A DNA stretch of 64,000 nt from assembly GCA_938046585.1 (NCBI GenBank), contig CALIWR010000027.1, positions 1 to 64,000 on the forward strand, written 5' to 3'. The DNA comes from an uncultured Propionibacteriaceae bacterium. Lineage in GTDB: Bacteria > Actinomycetota > Actinomycetes > Propionibacteriales > Propionibacteriaceae. This document shows positions 25,558 to 34,213 of the stretch, one piece after another. The notes under the pieces were generated by a model. That model worked only from the letters and a program-made list of their open reading frames with translations, ran no database searches and was not told where the DNA came from. A program made the position numbers and the translations under genes. The stretch's first letter is position 1. Every line of letters starts with the position of its first letter.

Positions 25558-25631
25558 GGGGCGTTGGCGCAGCCGGTTAGCGCAATGGACTCATAATCCA
25601 TCGGTCGCGGGTTCGAGCCCCGCACGCCCCA
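25558..25631 (+). tRNA. tRNA with anticodon CAU (Met or Ile2)
   Basis: A complete cloverleaf. The acceptor stem GGGGCGT/ACGCCCC, D-arm with GGTTAGCGC, anticodon stem ATGGA/TCCAT with loop CTCATAA (anticodon CAT), T-arm CGGGTTCGAGCCCCG, and discriminator A. CCA is not encoded. It is not initiator tRNA-like: the first acceptor pair is G-C. Whether it is elongator tRNA-Met or the lysidine-modified tRNA-Ile2 cannot be settled by eye. Confidence 0.93.
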
Positions 25632-25662
25632 CTAGACGTTCGGCAGATGCCCCGCCCTCGGC

Positions 25663-26214
25663 TCAGCCGGTGATGGCGTCCAGGAGCGCGGATTGGACAA
25701 ACTGAAGCCAGTGGTACACGTCGATCACCGCGCTACGAGGATCGTTCTCGTCGACGTGATCGATGATCTCCGCGTCCGCCTCGGTCTCAATCCCGAGTCG
25801 GGCACCCATCACCAACCGGAGGACATTGGTGGTCCGCAGCCAGGCTTGCAGGTCGACCGTCGCGATTGCGACCACCGGTCGCTGCCGGTCGGTGCTGGCG
25901 AGGGCGTCCACGATGCGCTGGGCGTCGGTGGCCTTGCTGGCACGCTGTTCAGCCTCCACCAGGTGGCGGTATTCCCGGTCCGCGTCGGGATCGGCGTAGG
26001 CCTGCGGGAATAGCCGGGCGATCGCCGGGTCGTCGCGGTCCAGGGTCGATGCGGACTGTTCGTTGGCCCATCGCTGCAGCGGGTCATCTGACCAGGCGGG
26101 GGCGTCGACCAGCTCGATCACCTGCTCGGCCAGGGACCTCAGTAGCCCCACCTCGAAGGTTTGGGGATGCCAGGTGAGCGAGCCGTCGGCCTCACGCTGG
26201 AACGGGTTACGCAT
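25663..26214 (-). CDS. DUF2017 family protein
   Basis: A 183-residue protein of the actinobacterial DUF2017 family (MRNPFQREADGSLTWHP, QWLRTTNVLRLVMGARLGIE-type C-terminus). It is mostly helical, with no signal peptide. It is encoded directly behind clpS (TGATG overlap); this pairing is conserved in actinobacteria and suggests a link to ClpS/ClpAP proteolysis, though the function is unknown. Confidence 0.85.
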   Translation of the reverse strand: MRNPFQREADGSLTWHPQTFEVGLLRSLAEQVIELVDAPAWSDDPLQRWANEQSASTLDRDDPAIARLFPQAYADPDADREYRHLVEAEQRASKATDAQRIVDALASTDRQRPVVAIATVDLQAWLRTTNVLRLVMGARLGIETEADAEIIDHVDENDPRSAVIDVYHWLQFVQSALLDAITG

Positions 26215-26510
26215 CAGCCGGCTCGCTCACAGGTCGCCCACAGCCCGTACCCGTGCATCGCGTTGACGTCGCGTTCGACCTCCTCCTGAGTGCCCGTCGA
26301 CAACACCGACCGCCCCTCGTGATGCACCTCCAGCATCTTGCGGGTGGCCTTCTGCCGATCGAAACCGAAATAGGTTTGGAAGACGTAGGTCACGTACGGC
26401 ATCGTGTTGACCGGGTCGTTCCAGACCAGGCAGAGCCAGGGCTCCTGCCCCAAGATCGCCTCGTCGGGGCGGTCTTGGACGGCGGTCCCTCCCGCTGGCT
26501 GTTCGGTCAC
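26214..26510 (-). CDS. clpS: ATP-dependent Clp protease adaptor ClpS
   Basis: A 98-residue adaptor that delivers N-degron substrates to the Clp protease. It shows the WNDPVNTMPYVTYVFQ motif with the N-D-x-V-N-x-M core and the H-H-E cluster of LEVHHEGRSVLSTG. A longer open frame would run into the divergent pncB gene; the GTG at 26510 gives normal family length and lies 6 nt behind a -10-like CAGAAT (26522-26517), so the mRNA may be leaderless. Confidence 0.93.
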   Translation of the reverse strand: MTEQPAGGTAVQDRPDEAILGQEPWLCLVWNDPVNTMPYVTYVFQTYFGFDRQKATRKMLEVHHEGRSVLSTGTQEEVERDVNAMHGYGLWATCERAG

Positions 26511-26555
26511 ACGGGCATTCTGGCAGGCTCCTGCTCCAATCACTACTGTGACACC

Positions 26556-27902
26556 ATGACCGACACGAGCTCTGCTCTGCTCACCGACCATTACGAGCTA
26601 ACCATGGTGCGGGCCGCTCTCGGTTCGGGGACCGCTTCGCGGCGCAGCGTCTTCGAATTATTCGCACGGCGGCTGCCGGCTGGGCGGCGGTACGGGGTGG
26701 TCGGCGGGGTAGGCCGGGCTCTGGAGGCCATCGAGCGGTTCCGATTCGGCGCCGAGGAGGTGGACTTTTTGCTGTCGACGCAGGTGATCGATGAGCCGAC
26801 CGCCCAGTGGCTCACCGATTTCCGGTTCTCGGGCGATATCTGGGGGTACGGCGAGGGCGATCTGTACTTCCCGGGTTCTCCCCTGCTGAGCGTCGAAGCC
26901 AGCTTCGCCGAGGCGGTGGTGTTGGAGACGCTGCTGCTGTCGATCTACAACTACGACTCCGCGGTCGCCTCGGCAGCGAGCCGGATGACGTTGATGGCGG
27001 ACGGCCGCCCGATCATCGAGATGGGTTCTCGCCGGGCTCACGAAAAGGCGGCGGTGGCGGCGGCCCGGGCCGCGTACATCGCAGGTTTCGAAGCGACTTC
27101 GAATCTGGAGGCGGGCCGGCGCTACCAGGTGCCGACCCGAGGAACCGCGGCCCATTCGTTCACCCTGCTCCACGATTCAGAGGAGGACGCCTTCCGGGCC
27201 CAGATCGCTTCGCTCGGTGAGGACACCACGCTGCTAGTGGACACCTACGACATCGAGACCGCGGTCCGCACCGGGATCGAATTGACCGGCGGGCGGCTGG
27301 GCGCGATCCGGCTCGACTCCGGGGATCTGGTGGTAACCGCGAAGGAGGTCCGGGCGCTGCTGGATGATGTGGGCGCCACCGAGACCCAGATCATGGTCAC
27401 CTCGGACCTGGACGAATGGCAGATCGCGGCCCTGTCCGGCGCCCCGGTCAACGGGTACGGGGTGGGCACCTCGGTGGTGACCGGCTCGGGTCACCCGACT
27501 TGTTCCTTCGTGTACAAGCTGGTAGCCAGGGCTGATTCTGACGATCCGGACGGGCCACTGCTGCCGGTAGCGAAGAGGTCGACGAACAAGTCGACCGTCG
27601 GCGGACGCAAGTACGCGCTGCGCCGCCGCGACACCAAGGGGCACGCCGAGGCGGAACTAGTGGGGATCGGGACCCCACCGACGAATGACGGCGACGACCG
27701 GCCGTTGCTGGTGCACCTGGTCCAGGGCGGCGAGGTGGTGGGCCGCGAGACCACTGCCGCGGCGCGCGAGCGGCATGCCCGGGCAGTCCAGGAATTACCG
27801 CGTGATGCGTACAAGATGTCACGTGGGGAACCGTGCATCCCGACCCTCTTCCTCGACGAGCAGGGCCGCCCGACGACCAATCCCTACCAGCGCAGGCCAT
27901 GA
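26556..27902 (+). CDS. pncB: Nicotinate phosphoribosyltransferase
   Basis: A 448-residue NAPRTase that makes nicotinate mononucleotide in NAD salvage. It shows LLTDHYELTMVRAAL at the N-terminus, IEMGSRRAHE, FEATSNLEAGRRYQVPTRGT, and the PRPP-binding part LDSGDL with SDLDEWQIAAL. The ATG lies 6 nt after TACTGT (26544-26549) with no SD, consistent with a leaderless transcript. The stop overlaps pncA, so nicotinamide can be converted to nicotinate and then to NaMN by products of one mRNA. Confidence 0.95.
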   Translation: MTDTSSALLTDHYELTMVRAALGSGTASRRSVFELFARRLPAGRRYGVVGGVGRALEAIERFRFGAEEVDFLLSTQVIDEPTAQWLTDFRFSGDIWGYGEGDLYFPGSPLLSVEASFAEAVVLETLLLSIYNYDSAVASAASRMTLMADGRPIIEMGSRRAHEKAAVAAARAAYIAGFEATSNLEAGRRYQVPTRGTAAHSFTLLHDSEEDAFRAQIASLGEDTTLLVDTYDIETAVRTGIELTGGRLGAIRLDSGDLVVTAKEVRALLDDVGATETQIMVTSDLDEWQIAALSGAPVNGYGVGTSVVTGSGHPTCSFVYKLVARADSDDPDGPLLPVAKRSTNKSTVGGRKYALRRRDTKGHAEAELVGIGTPPTNDGDDRPLLVHLVQGGEVVGRETTAAARERHARAVQELPRDAYKMSRGEPCIPTLFLDEQGRPTTNPYQRRP

Positions 27903-28483
27903 TGACTGAGAAAAACCTGCCAGCCAGCCGGCGGCGGGCGTTGATCGTGGTCGATGTCCAAAACGACTTCTGTGAGGGTGGTTCGTTGGCTGTGCCCGCA
28001 GGCGCGACGGTGGCGGCGGCGATCTCGTCGTACCTGGCAACCGATCCTGGCTACGACCTGGTGGTCGCCACCCGTGACGCCCACATCGACCCCGGTACAC
28101 ACTTCAGCGACGATCCGGACTTCGTCAACTCCTGGCCACCGCACTGCCTAGTCGACACCCCAGGCCAGCAGTTCCATCCCCAGCTGACCTTTCGGGACTT
28201 CGCCGCGGTCTTCGACAAGGGCCACTACGAGCCGGCGTATTCCGGTTTCGAAGGGGTGAACGCTGACGGCCAGGGCCTGGACGCGTACCTGGCGCAGCGA
28301 GGAGTGACCGATGTCGACATCTGCGGGATCGCGACCGAATACTGCGTCAGCCTGACCGCCCAGGAAGCGGTTCACCTGGGCTACACGACTACGGTACTGG
28401 TGGATCTGACCGCCGCTGTCGATCCGGACTCGCTTGAGCAGGTCTACCACCTGTGGTCGCTACTCAAGATCGCGATCGCGTAG
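27899..28483 (+). CDS. pncA: Nicotinamidase
   Basis: A 194-residue isochorismatase-fold amidase that deamidates nicotinamide. It shows DVQNDFCEGGSLAVPAG with the catalytic Asp, the metal-binding RDAHIDPGTHF, DKGHYEPAYSGFEG with the catalytic Lys, and IATEYCVSLTAQEA with the nucleophile Cys. The start is the ATG overlapping the pncB stop (ATGA); a second ATG follows directly. Confidence 0.95.
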   Translation: MMTEKNLPASRRRALIVVDVQNDFCEGGSLAVPAGATVAAAISSYLATDPGYDLVVATRDAHIDPGTHFSDDPDFVNSWPPHCLVDTPGQQFHPQLTFRDFAAVFDKGHYEPAYSGFEGVNADGQGLDAYLAQRGVTDVDICGIATEYCVSLTAQEAVHLGYTTTVLVDLTAAVDPDSLEQVYHLWSLLKIAIA

Positions 28484-28542
28484 CGCATCACGTCCGATCG
28501 CGACACAGACACCATCGAAAATAGTCGGCTCCCGAGACGGCT

Positions 28543-28576
28543 CACGGGGCCGGGACCCGACGGTCCCAGCCCCGTG
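28543..28576. terminator. Bidirectional terminator between pncA and groEL
   Basis: A long inverted repeat with nested stems: outer CACGGGGC/GCCCCGTG (8 bp) and inner GGGACC-CGAC-GGTCCC (6 bp), separated by single mismatched bases. It lies in the 108-bp gap between two convergent genes and is the strongest hairpin in the window. U-tracts are poor, as in many actinobacterial terminators. Confidence 0.8.
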
Positions 28577-28591
28577 ATCGCGTCAGCAGGT

Positions 28592-30193
28592 TTAGTGCTG
28601 GTGCTGGTTGTCGTCCTCCGGTTCGGGCTTCTCGACGACCAGGGTCTCGGTCGTCAGCAGCAACGCCGCGATCGAGGCGGCGTTAGCCAGCGCCGACCGG
28701 GTCACCTTGACCGGGTCAATCACGCCGGCGCCGTACAGGTCGCCGTACTCGCCGGTGGCGGCGTTGTAGCCGTTGCCCGGCTTCAGCGCCTTCACCTTGT
28801 CGACGATCACGTAGCCCGGCTCGCCGCCGTTCTCGGCGATCCAGCGCAGCGGCTCGACGACTGCCTTGGCCACGATGGTGACTCCGGTGCGCTCATCGCC
28901 CGACAGGCCCAGCCCGTCTGACAGCACAGCCGCCGCGTGCACCAGGGCCGAACCGCCGCCGGCGACGATCCCCTCCTCGATCGCGGCCCGGGTCGCAGAC
29001 ACGGCGTCCTCGATGCGGTGCTTCTTCTCCTTCAGCTCGACCTCGGTAGCCGCGCCGACCTTGATCACGCACACCCCACCGGCCAGTTTCGCGACCCGCT
29101 CTTGGAGCTTCTCGCGGTCCCAGTCGGAGTCGGTGCGTTCGATCTCGGCGCGCAACTGCGCCACCCGGGCCTCGACCTCGTCCTTCTTGCCGGCGCCGTC
29201 GACCACGGTGGTGTCGTCCTTGGTGACAACGATCCGCCGGGCCCGGCCCAGGACCTCCAGGCCCACCGAGTCCAGCTTCAGCCCGACCTCGGGTGAGACC
29301 ACCTGGCCACCGGTGAGGATCGCGATGTCCTCCAGCATCGCCTTGCGACGATCACCGAAGGCCGGGGCCTTGACTGCGACCGAGGTAAAGGTGCCCCGGA
29401 TCTTATTGACCACCAGCGTCGACAATGCCTCGCCGTCGACATCCTCGGCCACCACCAGCAGGCTGCCCTTGGCGGCGATGACCTTCTCCAGCAGGGGGAG
29501 CAGGTCGTTCATCGAGCTGATCTTGCCGGAGTTGATCAGAATGTACGGGTCTTCCAGCACCGCCTCCATCCGCTCCGCGTCGGTCACGAAGTACGGCGAC
29601 AGGTAGCCCTTGTCGAACTGCATGCCCTCGGTGAAGTCGAGTTCGGTGCCGAAGGTCTGGGACTCGTCGACGGTGATCACGCCGTCCTTGCCGACCTTGT
29701 CGAAGGCCTCCGCGATCAACGTGCCGATCTGCTCATCGCGAGCCGAGATCGTCGCCACGTTGGCCATATCGGCGGTCGAGCTGACGTCACGAGCCAGGTC
29801 GTGGAGCTTGTCCGAGACGGCCTCCACGGCCTGTTCGATGCCACGCTTCAGCCCGACCGGGTTGGCGCCTGAGGCCACCGCCCTCAGGCCCTCGTGCACC
29901 AGGGCCTGGGCCAGCACGGTGGCGGTCGTGGTGCCGTCACCGGCCACGTCGTTGGTCTTGGTGGCGACCTCCTTGGCGAGCTGGGCCCCCAGGTTCTCGT
30001 ACGGGTCGGCCAGCTCCACCTCCTTCGCCACGGTCACGCCGTCGTTGGTGATCGTCGGGGCGCCCCACTTCTTATCCAGGACGACGTAGCGTCCCTTGGG
30101 GCCCAGCGTCACCTTCACGGTGTTCGCGAGCGTGTCCACGCCCCGCTCCAGGCAGCGGCGGGCCTGCTCGTCGAATTGCAGGGTCTTGGCCAT
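28592..30193 (-). CDS. groEL: Chaperonin GroEL (His-tailed, groES-linked copy)
   Basis: A 533-residue 60-kDa chaperonin. It shows the ATP-binding GPKGRYVVLDKKWGAP, NDGVTVAKEVE, DVAGDGTTTATVLAQA, and the AAIEEGIVAGGGSAL signature. The C-terminus ends EDDNQHQH rather than a GGM repeat, recalling the His-containing tails of actinobacterial GroEL1. A second, GGM-tailed GroEL would be expected elsewhere in the genome. It is 10 bp behind groES. Confidence 0.96.
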   Translation of the reverse strand: MAKTLQFDEQARRCLERGVDTLANTVKVTLGPKGRYVVLDKKWGAPTITNDGVTVAKEVELADPYENLGAQLAKEVATKTNDVAGDGTTTATVLAQALVHEGLRAVASGANPVGLKRGIEQAVEAVSDKLHDLARDVSSTADMANVATISARDEQIGTLIAEAFDKVGKDGVITVDESQTFGTELDFTEGMQFDKGYLSPYFVTDAERMEAVLEDPYILINSGKISSMNDLLPLLEKVIAAKGSLLVVAEDVDGEALSTLVVNKIRGTFTSVAVKAPAFGDRRKAMLEDIAILTGGQVVSPEVGLKLDSVGLEVLGRARRIVVTKDDTTVVDGAGKKDEVEARVAQLRAEIERTDSDWDREKLQERVAKLAGGVCVIKVGAATEVELKEKKHRIEDAVSATRAAIEEGIVAGGGSALVHAAAVLSDGLGLSGDERTGVTIVAKAVVEPLRWIAENGGEPGYVIVDKVKALKPGNGYNAATGEYGDLYGAGVIDPVKVTRSALANAASIAALLLTTETLVVEKPEPEDDNQHQH

Positions 30194-30203
30194 CGAGTAG
30201 TCC

Positions 30204-30500
30204 TTACTTCGAGACGACGGCGAGGATGTCGCGGGCGTTGAGCAGCAGGTACTCGTTGCCGTCGTACTTGACTTCAGTACCGCCGTACTTGGAGAAGATC
30301 ACGACATCGCCCTCGGCGACATCCATTGGGATCCGCTTACCGGAGTCGTCCACCCGGCCGGGACCGGTCGCGACGACCTTCCCCTCCTGCGGCTTCTCCT
30401 TCGCGGTGTCCGGGATAACAAGGCCGGAAGCGGTGGTCTGCTCCGCCTCGAGCGGCTGGACGAGGACCCGGTCCTCAAGCGGCTTGATCGTGGTCGCCAC
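30204..30500 (-). CDS. groES: Co-chaperonin GroES
   Basis: A 98-residue GroES. It shows IKPLEDRVLVQPLEAEQTTASG, the mobile loop ASGLVIPDTAKEKPQEG, and GTEVKYDGNEYLLLNARDILAVV. GTG 30500 is chosen because AAAGGGG lies 8 nt upstream and the family N-terminus (ATTIKPLEDR) begins there; a longer frame would add six residues. Two CIRCE elements precede it. Confidence 0.97.
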   Translation of the reverse strand: MATTIKPLEDRVLVQPLEAEQTTASGLVIPDTAKEKPQEGKVVATGPGRVDDSGKRIPMDVAEGDVVIFSKYGGTEVKYDGNEYLLLNARDILAVVSK

Positions 30501-30564
30501 GTCAAGTGCCCCTTTCACTTGGAGTACGAGTAGTCGAGACGTCGTCGCGGTGCCGCCTCGAGCG

Positions 30565-30591
30565 TTGGCACACTCACCTGGTGAGTGCTAA
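30565..30591 (-). promoter_or_regulatory. CIRCE-like element, proximal
   Basis: TTGGCACAC-N9-GAGTGCTAA. The right arm matches the CIRCE consensus fully and the left arm at seven of nine positions. It lies 65 bp before groES. HrcA is the expected repressor; its gene is not in the window. Confidence 0.7.
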
Positions 30592-30609
30592 TGCGAATCT
30601 ATACCTCGG

Positions 30610-30636
30610 TTAGCACTCGATCAAGCCGAGTGCTAG
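30610..30636 (-). promoter_or_regulatory. CIRCE element, distal
   Basis: TTAGCACTC-N9-GAGTGCTAG matches the CIRCE consensus in 17 of 18 arm positions. It is 18 bp from the proximal element. Because the GH13 gene starts 90 bp away in the other direction, HrcA bound here could also affect that gene. Confidence 0.88.
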
Positions 30637-30725
30637 GTACCGCGCGTCGCCAGCCGGTCCTGGGGCTGCGGCGACACCCCGGGCCCCTGCCCCCTGGGCA
30701 GGACAAACCTGCCAAGATGAAGGGC

Positions 30726-32003
30726 ATGAATTGGCGTGATTCCGTGATCTGGTGGCATGTATACCCGCTGGGCTTCACCGGCGCCGAACAGCGGCTGGCA
30801 GATGCCGCCGAGCATCCGGTACACCGACTGGAGCAGGTCCGCCACTGGCTGGACTACGCCACCTCACTGGGCGCCAACGGCCTCCTGCTGGGCCCGGTCT
30901 TCCGCTCCGCCTCGCACGGCTACGACACCCTCGATCATTTCCAGGTGGACCCTCGACTAGGTGATGTGGACGACCTGACCCGATTGATCGGCGACTGTGT
31001 CAGCCATGGCACCCGGATCGTGCTGGATGGGGTCTTCAACCACGTCTGCCGTGATCACGCGATCGTCACCCAGGCGCTGGCCGACGGGCCAGATTCCCCA
31101 GCCGGACGGTGGATCCGCTGGGTCGACGGCCACCCGCGGGCCTTTGAGGGGCACGAACGGCTGATCGAGCTGAACGTGGAGCACCCCGAGGTGATCGACT
31201 ATCTGGTGACCGTCGCCACCCACTGGTTGGACCTCGGGATCGACGGCTGGCGTCTGGACGCCGCCTACGCGGCCGGGCCTGATGCCTGGCGCCCGATCAT
31301 CGATGCGGTCCGGGCCCACCGCCCCGACACCTGGTTCGTGGGCGAAGTCATCCATGGCGACTACGCTGATTTTGTTACCCGCTCCGGGGTGGACACGCTC
31401 ACCCAATACGAACTGTGGAAGGGGATCTGGAGTTCGATCCAGGACACCAACTTCTTTGAACTGGCACACGCCCTGAACCGTCACCAGGAGATGCTGCAGA
31501 CCTTCGTCCCGTACACCTTCCTGGGCAACCACGACACCACCCGGATCGCGAGCCAGATCAGTGACGAGCGGCACCTGCCCCATGCCTACGCGCTGCTGGC
31601 GCTGCTGCCCGGGATCCCAGCCATCTATTCCGGCGACGAGCACGGCTTCACCGGGGAGAAGTTCGAGGGTGAACACGGCGATGACGCGGTCCGCCCCGCC
31701 TTCCCGGCCAGCCCCGACCAGTTGCTGCCCTTTGGCGCGGCGACCTTCGAACTGCACCAGCGGCTGTTGGGGTTGCGTCGCCGTCACCCGTGGCTGACTC
31801 GGGCCTCGGTCAGCACCCGCGATCTCCACAACGCCTCGGTGGTGGTGGAGCTTCGCTCTCCCGACGGCCCCGAGCGGCTGGACCTGGCGCTTAATCTGGC
31901 TGACGCACCGCTGCCGCTACCTGCCGGTGAGGTCCTGACCGGTAGCGATACCAGCTCGGGCAGCGTGCCGCCGCATGGCTGGACAGTGGTCCGCGCCGGA
32001 TGA
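30726..32003 (+). CDS. GH13 alpha-amylase-family enzyme
   Basis: A 425-residue glycoside hydrolase family 13 protein. The TIM-barrel motifs are visible: region I DGVFNHV, region II GWRLDAAYA (nucleophile Asp), region III GEVIHGDY (acid/base Glu) and region IV FLGNHDTTR. IWWHVYPLGFTGAE at the N-terminus is typical of a small cyclomaltodextrinase or maltogenic-like group. No signal peptide, so it is cytoplasmic, perhaps acting on glycogen- or maltooligosaccharide-derived substrates. Start is ATG 30726 or ATG 30717; the former sits 7 nt after a CAAGAT hexamer. Confidence 0.88.
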   Translation: MNWRDSVIWWHVYPLGFTGAEQRLADAAEHPVHRLEQVRHWLDYATSLGANGLLLGPVFRSASHGYDTLDHFQVDPRLGDVDDLTRLIGDCVSHGTRIVLDGVFNHVCRDHAIVTQALADGPDSPAGRWIRWVDGHPRAFEGHERLIELNVEHPEVIDYLVTVATHWLDLGIDGWRLDAAYAAGPDAWRPIIDAVRAHRPDTWFVGEVIHGDYADFVTRSGVDTLTQYELWKGIWSSIQDTNFFELAHALNRHQEMLQTFVPYTFLGNHDTTRIASQISDERHLPHAYALLALLPGIPAIYSGDEHGFTGEKFEGEHGDDAVRPAFPASPDQLLPFGAATFELHQRLLGLRRRHPWLTRASVSTRDLHNASVVVELRSPDGPERLDLALNLADAPLPLPAGEVLTGSDTSSGSVPPHGWTVVRAG

Positions 32004-32022
32004 TCCCGCCAGCCGTCACATC

Positions 32023-32040
32023 AGCAGCCCCAGGGCTGCT
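32023..32040 (+). terminator. Hairpin after GH13 gene
   Basis: AGCAGCC-CCAG-GGCTGCT, a perfect 7-bp stem with a 4-nt loop, 19 nt after the stop codon. There is no U-tract. The rest of the gap to 32285 shows no gene; a possible promoter (TTGGAG-18-TACCGT, ending near 32217) precedes the glycan cluster. Confidence 0.4.
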
Positions 32041-32285
32041 CGTAGGGAGCTCCCCCAGCGGCCTGAGAGCTCAGAGAACCCCGCAGCCACAGGGAAACCC
32101 CCGGCATCGCAGGCACCCATGACACAAAGTCAGTCAGGCCCTGAGCCGGGTCATCCAAGCGGCTCCGGGGGGCACGACCGGTCGAGATTGGAGTTCTCTC
32201 ATCAGGTCCGGTACCGTAACCCGTGGACGGAGGGCCTCGTGCCTTCTTGCTTGGGGGAAAGCCAGAATCTCTGTGGGGAGAGAAC

Positions 32286-33137
32286 ATGAACCATGCACTT
32301 CGGCCTGCCCGGCCACGCGTCTCGGTGGTGATCCCAACCATCAACGAGGCCCGAAACCTCGAGGTACTGCTCCCAGACCTGCCTGAGGTCTACGAGGTAG
32401 TCCTGGTGGATGCCGGCTCGACCGACGACACCGTCGAGGTGGCCCGGCGACTGGTCACCACCAAGCTGAACGTGATCCAGCAGACCCGCACCGGCAAGGG
32501 CAACGCCCTGGTCTGCGGGATGCACGCCGCCACCGGCGACGTCATCGTCACCCTCGACGCGGACGGCTCTGCCGATCCGTGCGAGATCGAATTCTTCGTC
32601 GATGCACTGGTCGACGGAGCCGACTTCGCCAAGGGTTCGCGCCACATGGTCGGCGGCGGCAGCGACGACCTGACCCTGCTCCGCTCGCTCGGCAACCGAG
32701 GCCTGAATCTGATCAGCAACCTCCGGCTGAGGACCAAGTTCACCGACCTGTGCTACGGGTATAACGCGATGTGGTCCGATATCATCACCGCCCTCGACCT
32801 GCCACACCCTTCACTGCCGGCTCCGGCTCATGGCGGGCGGCTGTGGGGTGACGGCTTCGAGATCGAGACCCTGGTCACGGTCCGCGTGGCCCAGGCCGGT
32901 CTGAATGTCGCTGAGGTCCCCAGCTTCGAGTTGAATCGAATCTTCGGGGAGAGCAACCTGCGTACCTTCGCTGACGGTCAGCGGGTGCTGCGTACCATCG
33001 CCGTGGAGACCGCCACCCGCGGCCGCGGCAAGGTCGGTAGTCTGGTCTCGTGCGCCCCGCGCCACCACCACCTCGCCACCTGCCGGCTGCGTACCGCGGA
33101 GCGTGAGACCGCCTCGCCGATCGCCTCTGCGGCCTGA
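32286..33137 (+). CDS. Glycosyltransferase family 2 (polyprenyl-phosphate type)
   Basis: A 283-residue GT-A transferase. It shows VSVVIPTINEARNL at the N-terminus, LVDAGSTDDTVEVA, and the DxD-type LDADGSADP. The DPM1-like segment KFTDLCYGYNAMW resembles enzymes that load sugars onto polyprenyl phosphate. No membrane helix is present. The last 40 residues are not conserved-looking. It opens a probable glycan operon running to 41753. A GGGGAGAG SD precedes the ATG. Confidence 0.85.
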   Translation: MNHALRPARPRVSVVIPTINEARNLEVLLPDLPEVYEVVLVDAGSTDDTVEVARRLVTTKLNVIQQTRTGKGNALVCGMHAATGDVIVTLDADGSADPCEIEFFVDALVDGADFAKGSRHMVGGGSDDLTLLRSLGNRGLNLISNLRLRTKFTDLCYGYNAMWSDIITALDLPHPSLPAPAHGGRLWGDGFEIETLVTVRVAQAGLNVAEVPSFELNRIFGESNLRTFADGQRVLRTIAVETATRGRGKVGSLVSCAPRHHHLATCRLRTAERETASPIASAA

Positions 33138-33198
33138 CCCTTCCGACGGGCCAGGGAGGGCACTTGGGGTCCCGCCCTGGCTCCGTCGGGCAGTCACA

Positions 33199-34206
33199 AT
33201 GCCTACCATCAAGAATCTGTCCTGCACGGTCGTCGTCTGTGCGTACACGCTGGAACGCTGGGACGATATTCAGGCCGGTGCCCAGGAAGCCGAGCGTCAA
33301 CTGGTGGCCTCCGGACGCGACGGCACAGTCCTGATTGTCAGCGATCACAATCCGCAGCTGTACCAGCGGGCCCTGACCGACCTAGCCAGCCCCCGGCTAG
33401 CCGTAATCGAGAACGCTCGCCGGCGCGGATTATCAGGCGCCCGTAACACGGCGCTCGAGCGGCTTGACACCGATCTGGTGGTCTTCCTCGATGATGACGC
33501 CGTACCCGAGCCAGACTGGTTGGAGGCGTTGTTAGCCCCCTTCGCGGACCCCACGGTGGTCGCCACCGGAGGGGCCGCCGAACCACGGTGGCCCGACGGG
33601 GCGTGCCGACCGGTGACCTTACCGGCGCGCCCCGGGCCCGGGCAGCGTGGGGAACTCGACTGGGTTGTCGGCTGCACCTACCAGGGTCAGCCCACCCAGC
33701 TCGCTGAGGTCCGTAACGTGATGGGCTGCAATATGGCCTTTCGGGCCAGTGTGTTTGTCATGACGGGGGGCTTCGGCGAAGATCTGGGCCGGGTCGGCAA
33801 GGTGCCATACGGCTGTGAAGAGACCGAACTCTGTATCCGGGCCAGGCAGCAGGATCCCCGGTCCCGGATCCTGTTCGAGCCGCGCTCACTGGTACGTCAC
33901 CGGGTCAGCCCCGACCGGCTGACCTGGCGATACCTGTGGCGGCGGTGCTACGCCGAAGGGATCTCCAAGGCTGCGGTCACCGAGCGCACCACCCGCAGCG
34001 CCTCCTTAAGCACCGAGTTGTCGTACACCACGACCGTCCTACCTGCGGCGGTCGCCCGGGAACTCGGATCCACCCCCACCTCATTGCGGCGAGGACTAGC
34101 CGGCGCCTTCGCAATCAGCTCCGGTCTCGCCGCAACCACATTGGGATACGTCGTCGGTCGGATCGCCATCCGGCGCGGCCGTACGGTGTCGATGAAGGAG
34201 TCGTAA
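33199..34206 (+). CDS. Glycosyltransferase family 2
   Basis: A 335-residue GT2 enzyme. It shows CTVVVCAYTLERWDD, ENARRRGLSGARNTAL, the metal-binding FLDDDAVPEPDW, and MGCNMAFRASVF with the ED-type YGCEETELCIRA. A C-terminal hydrophobic stretch (AFAISSGLAATTLGYVVG) may anchor it to the membrane. Donor and acceptor are unknown. The ATG at 33199 lacks a clear SD; an upstream in-frame extension is less likely because it overlaps the preceding gene. Confidence 0.85.
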   Translation: MPTIKNLSCTVVVCAYTLERWDDIQAGAQEAERQLVASGRDGTVLIVSDHNPQLYQRALTDLASPRLAVIENARRRGLSGARNTALERLDTDLVVFLDDDAVPEPDWLEALLAPFADPTVVATGGAAEPRWPDGACRPVTLPARPGPGQRGELDWVVGCTYQGQPTQLAEVRNVMGCNMAFRASVFVMTGGFGEDLGRVGKVPYGCEETELCIRARQQDPRSRILFEPRSLVRHRVSPDRLTWRYLWRRCYAEGISKAAVTERTTRSASLSTELSYTTTVLPAAVARELGSTPTSLRRGLAGAFAISSGLAATTLGYVVGRIAIRRGRTVSMKES

Positions 34207-34213
34207 CAGACCG

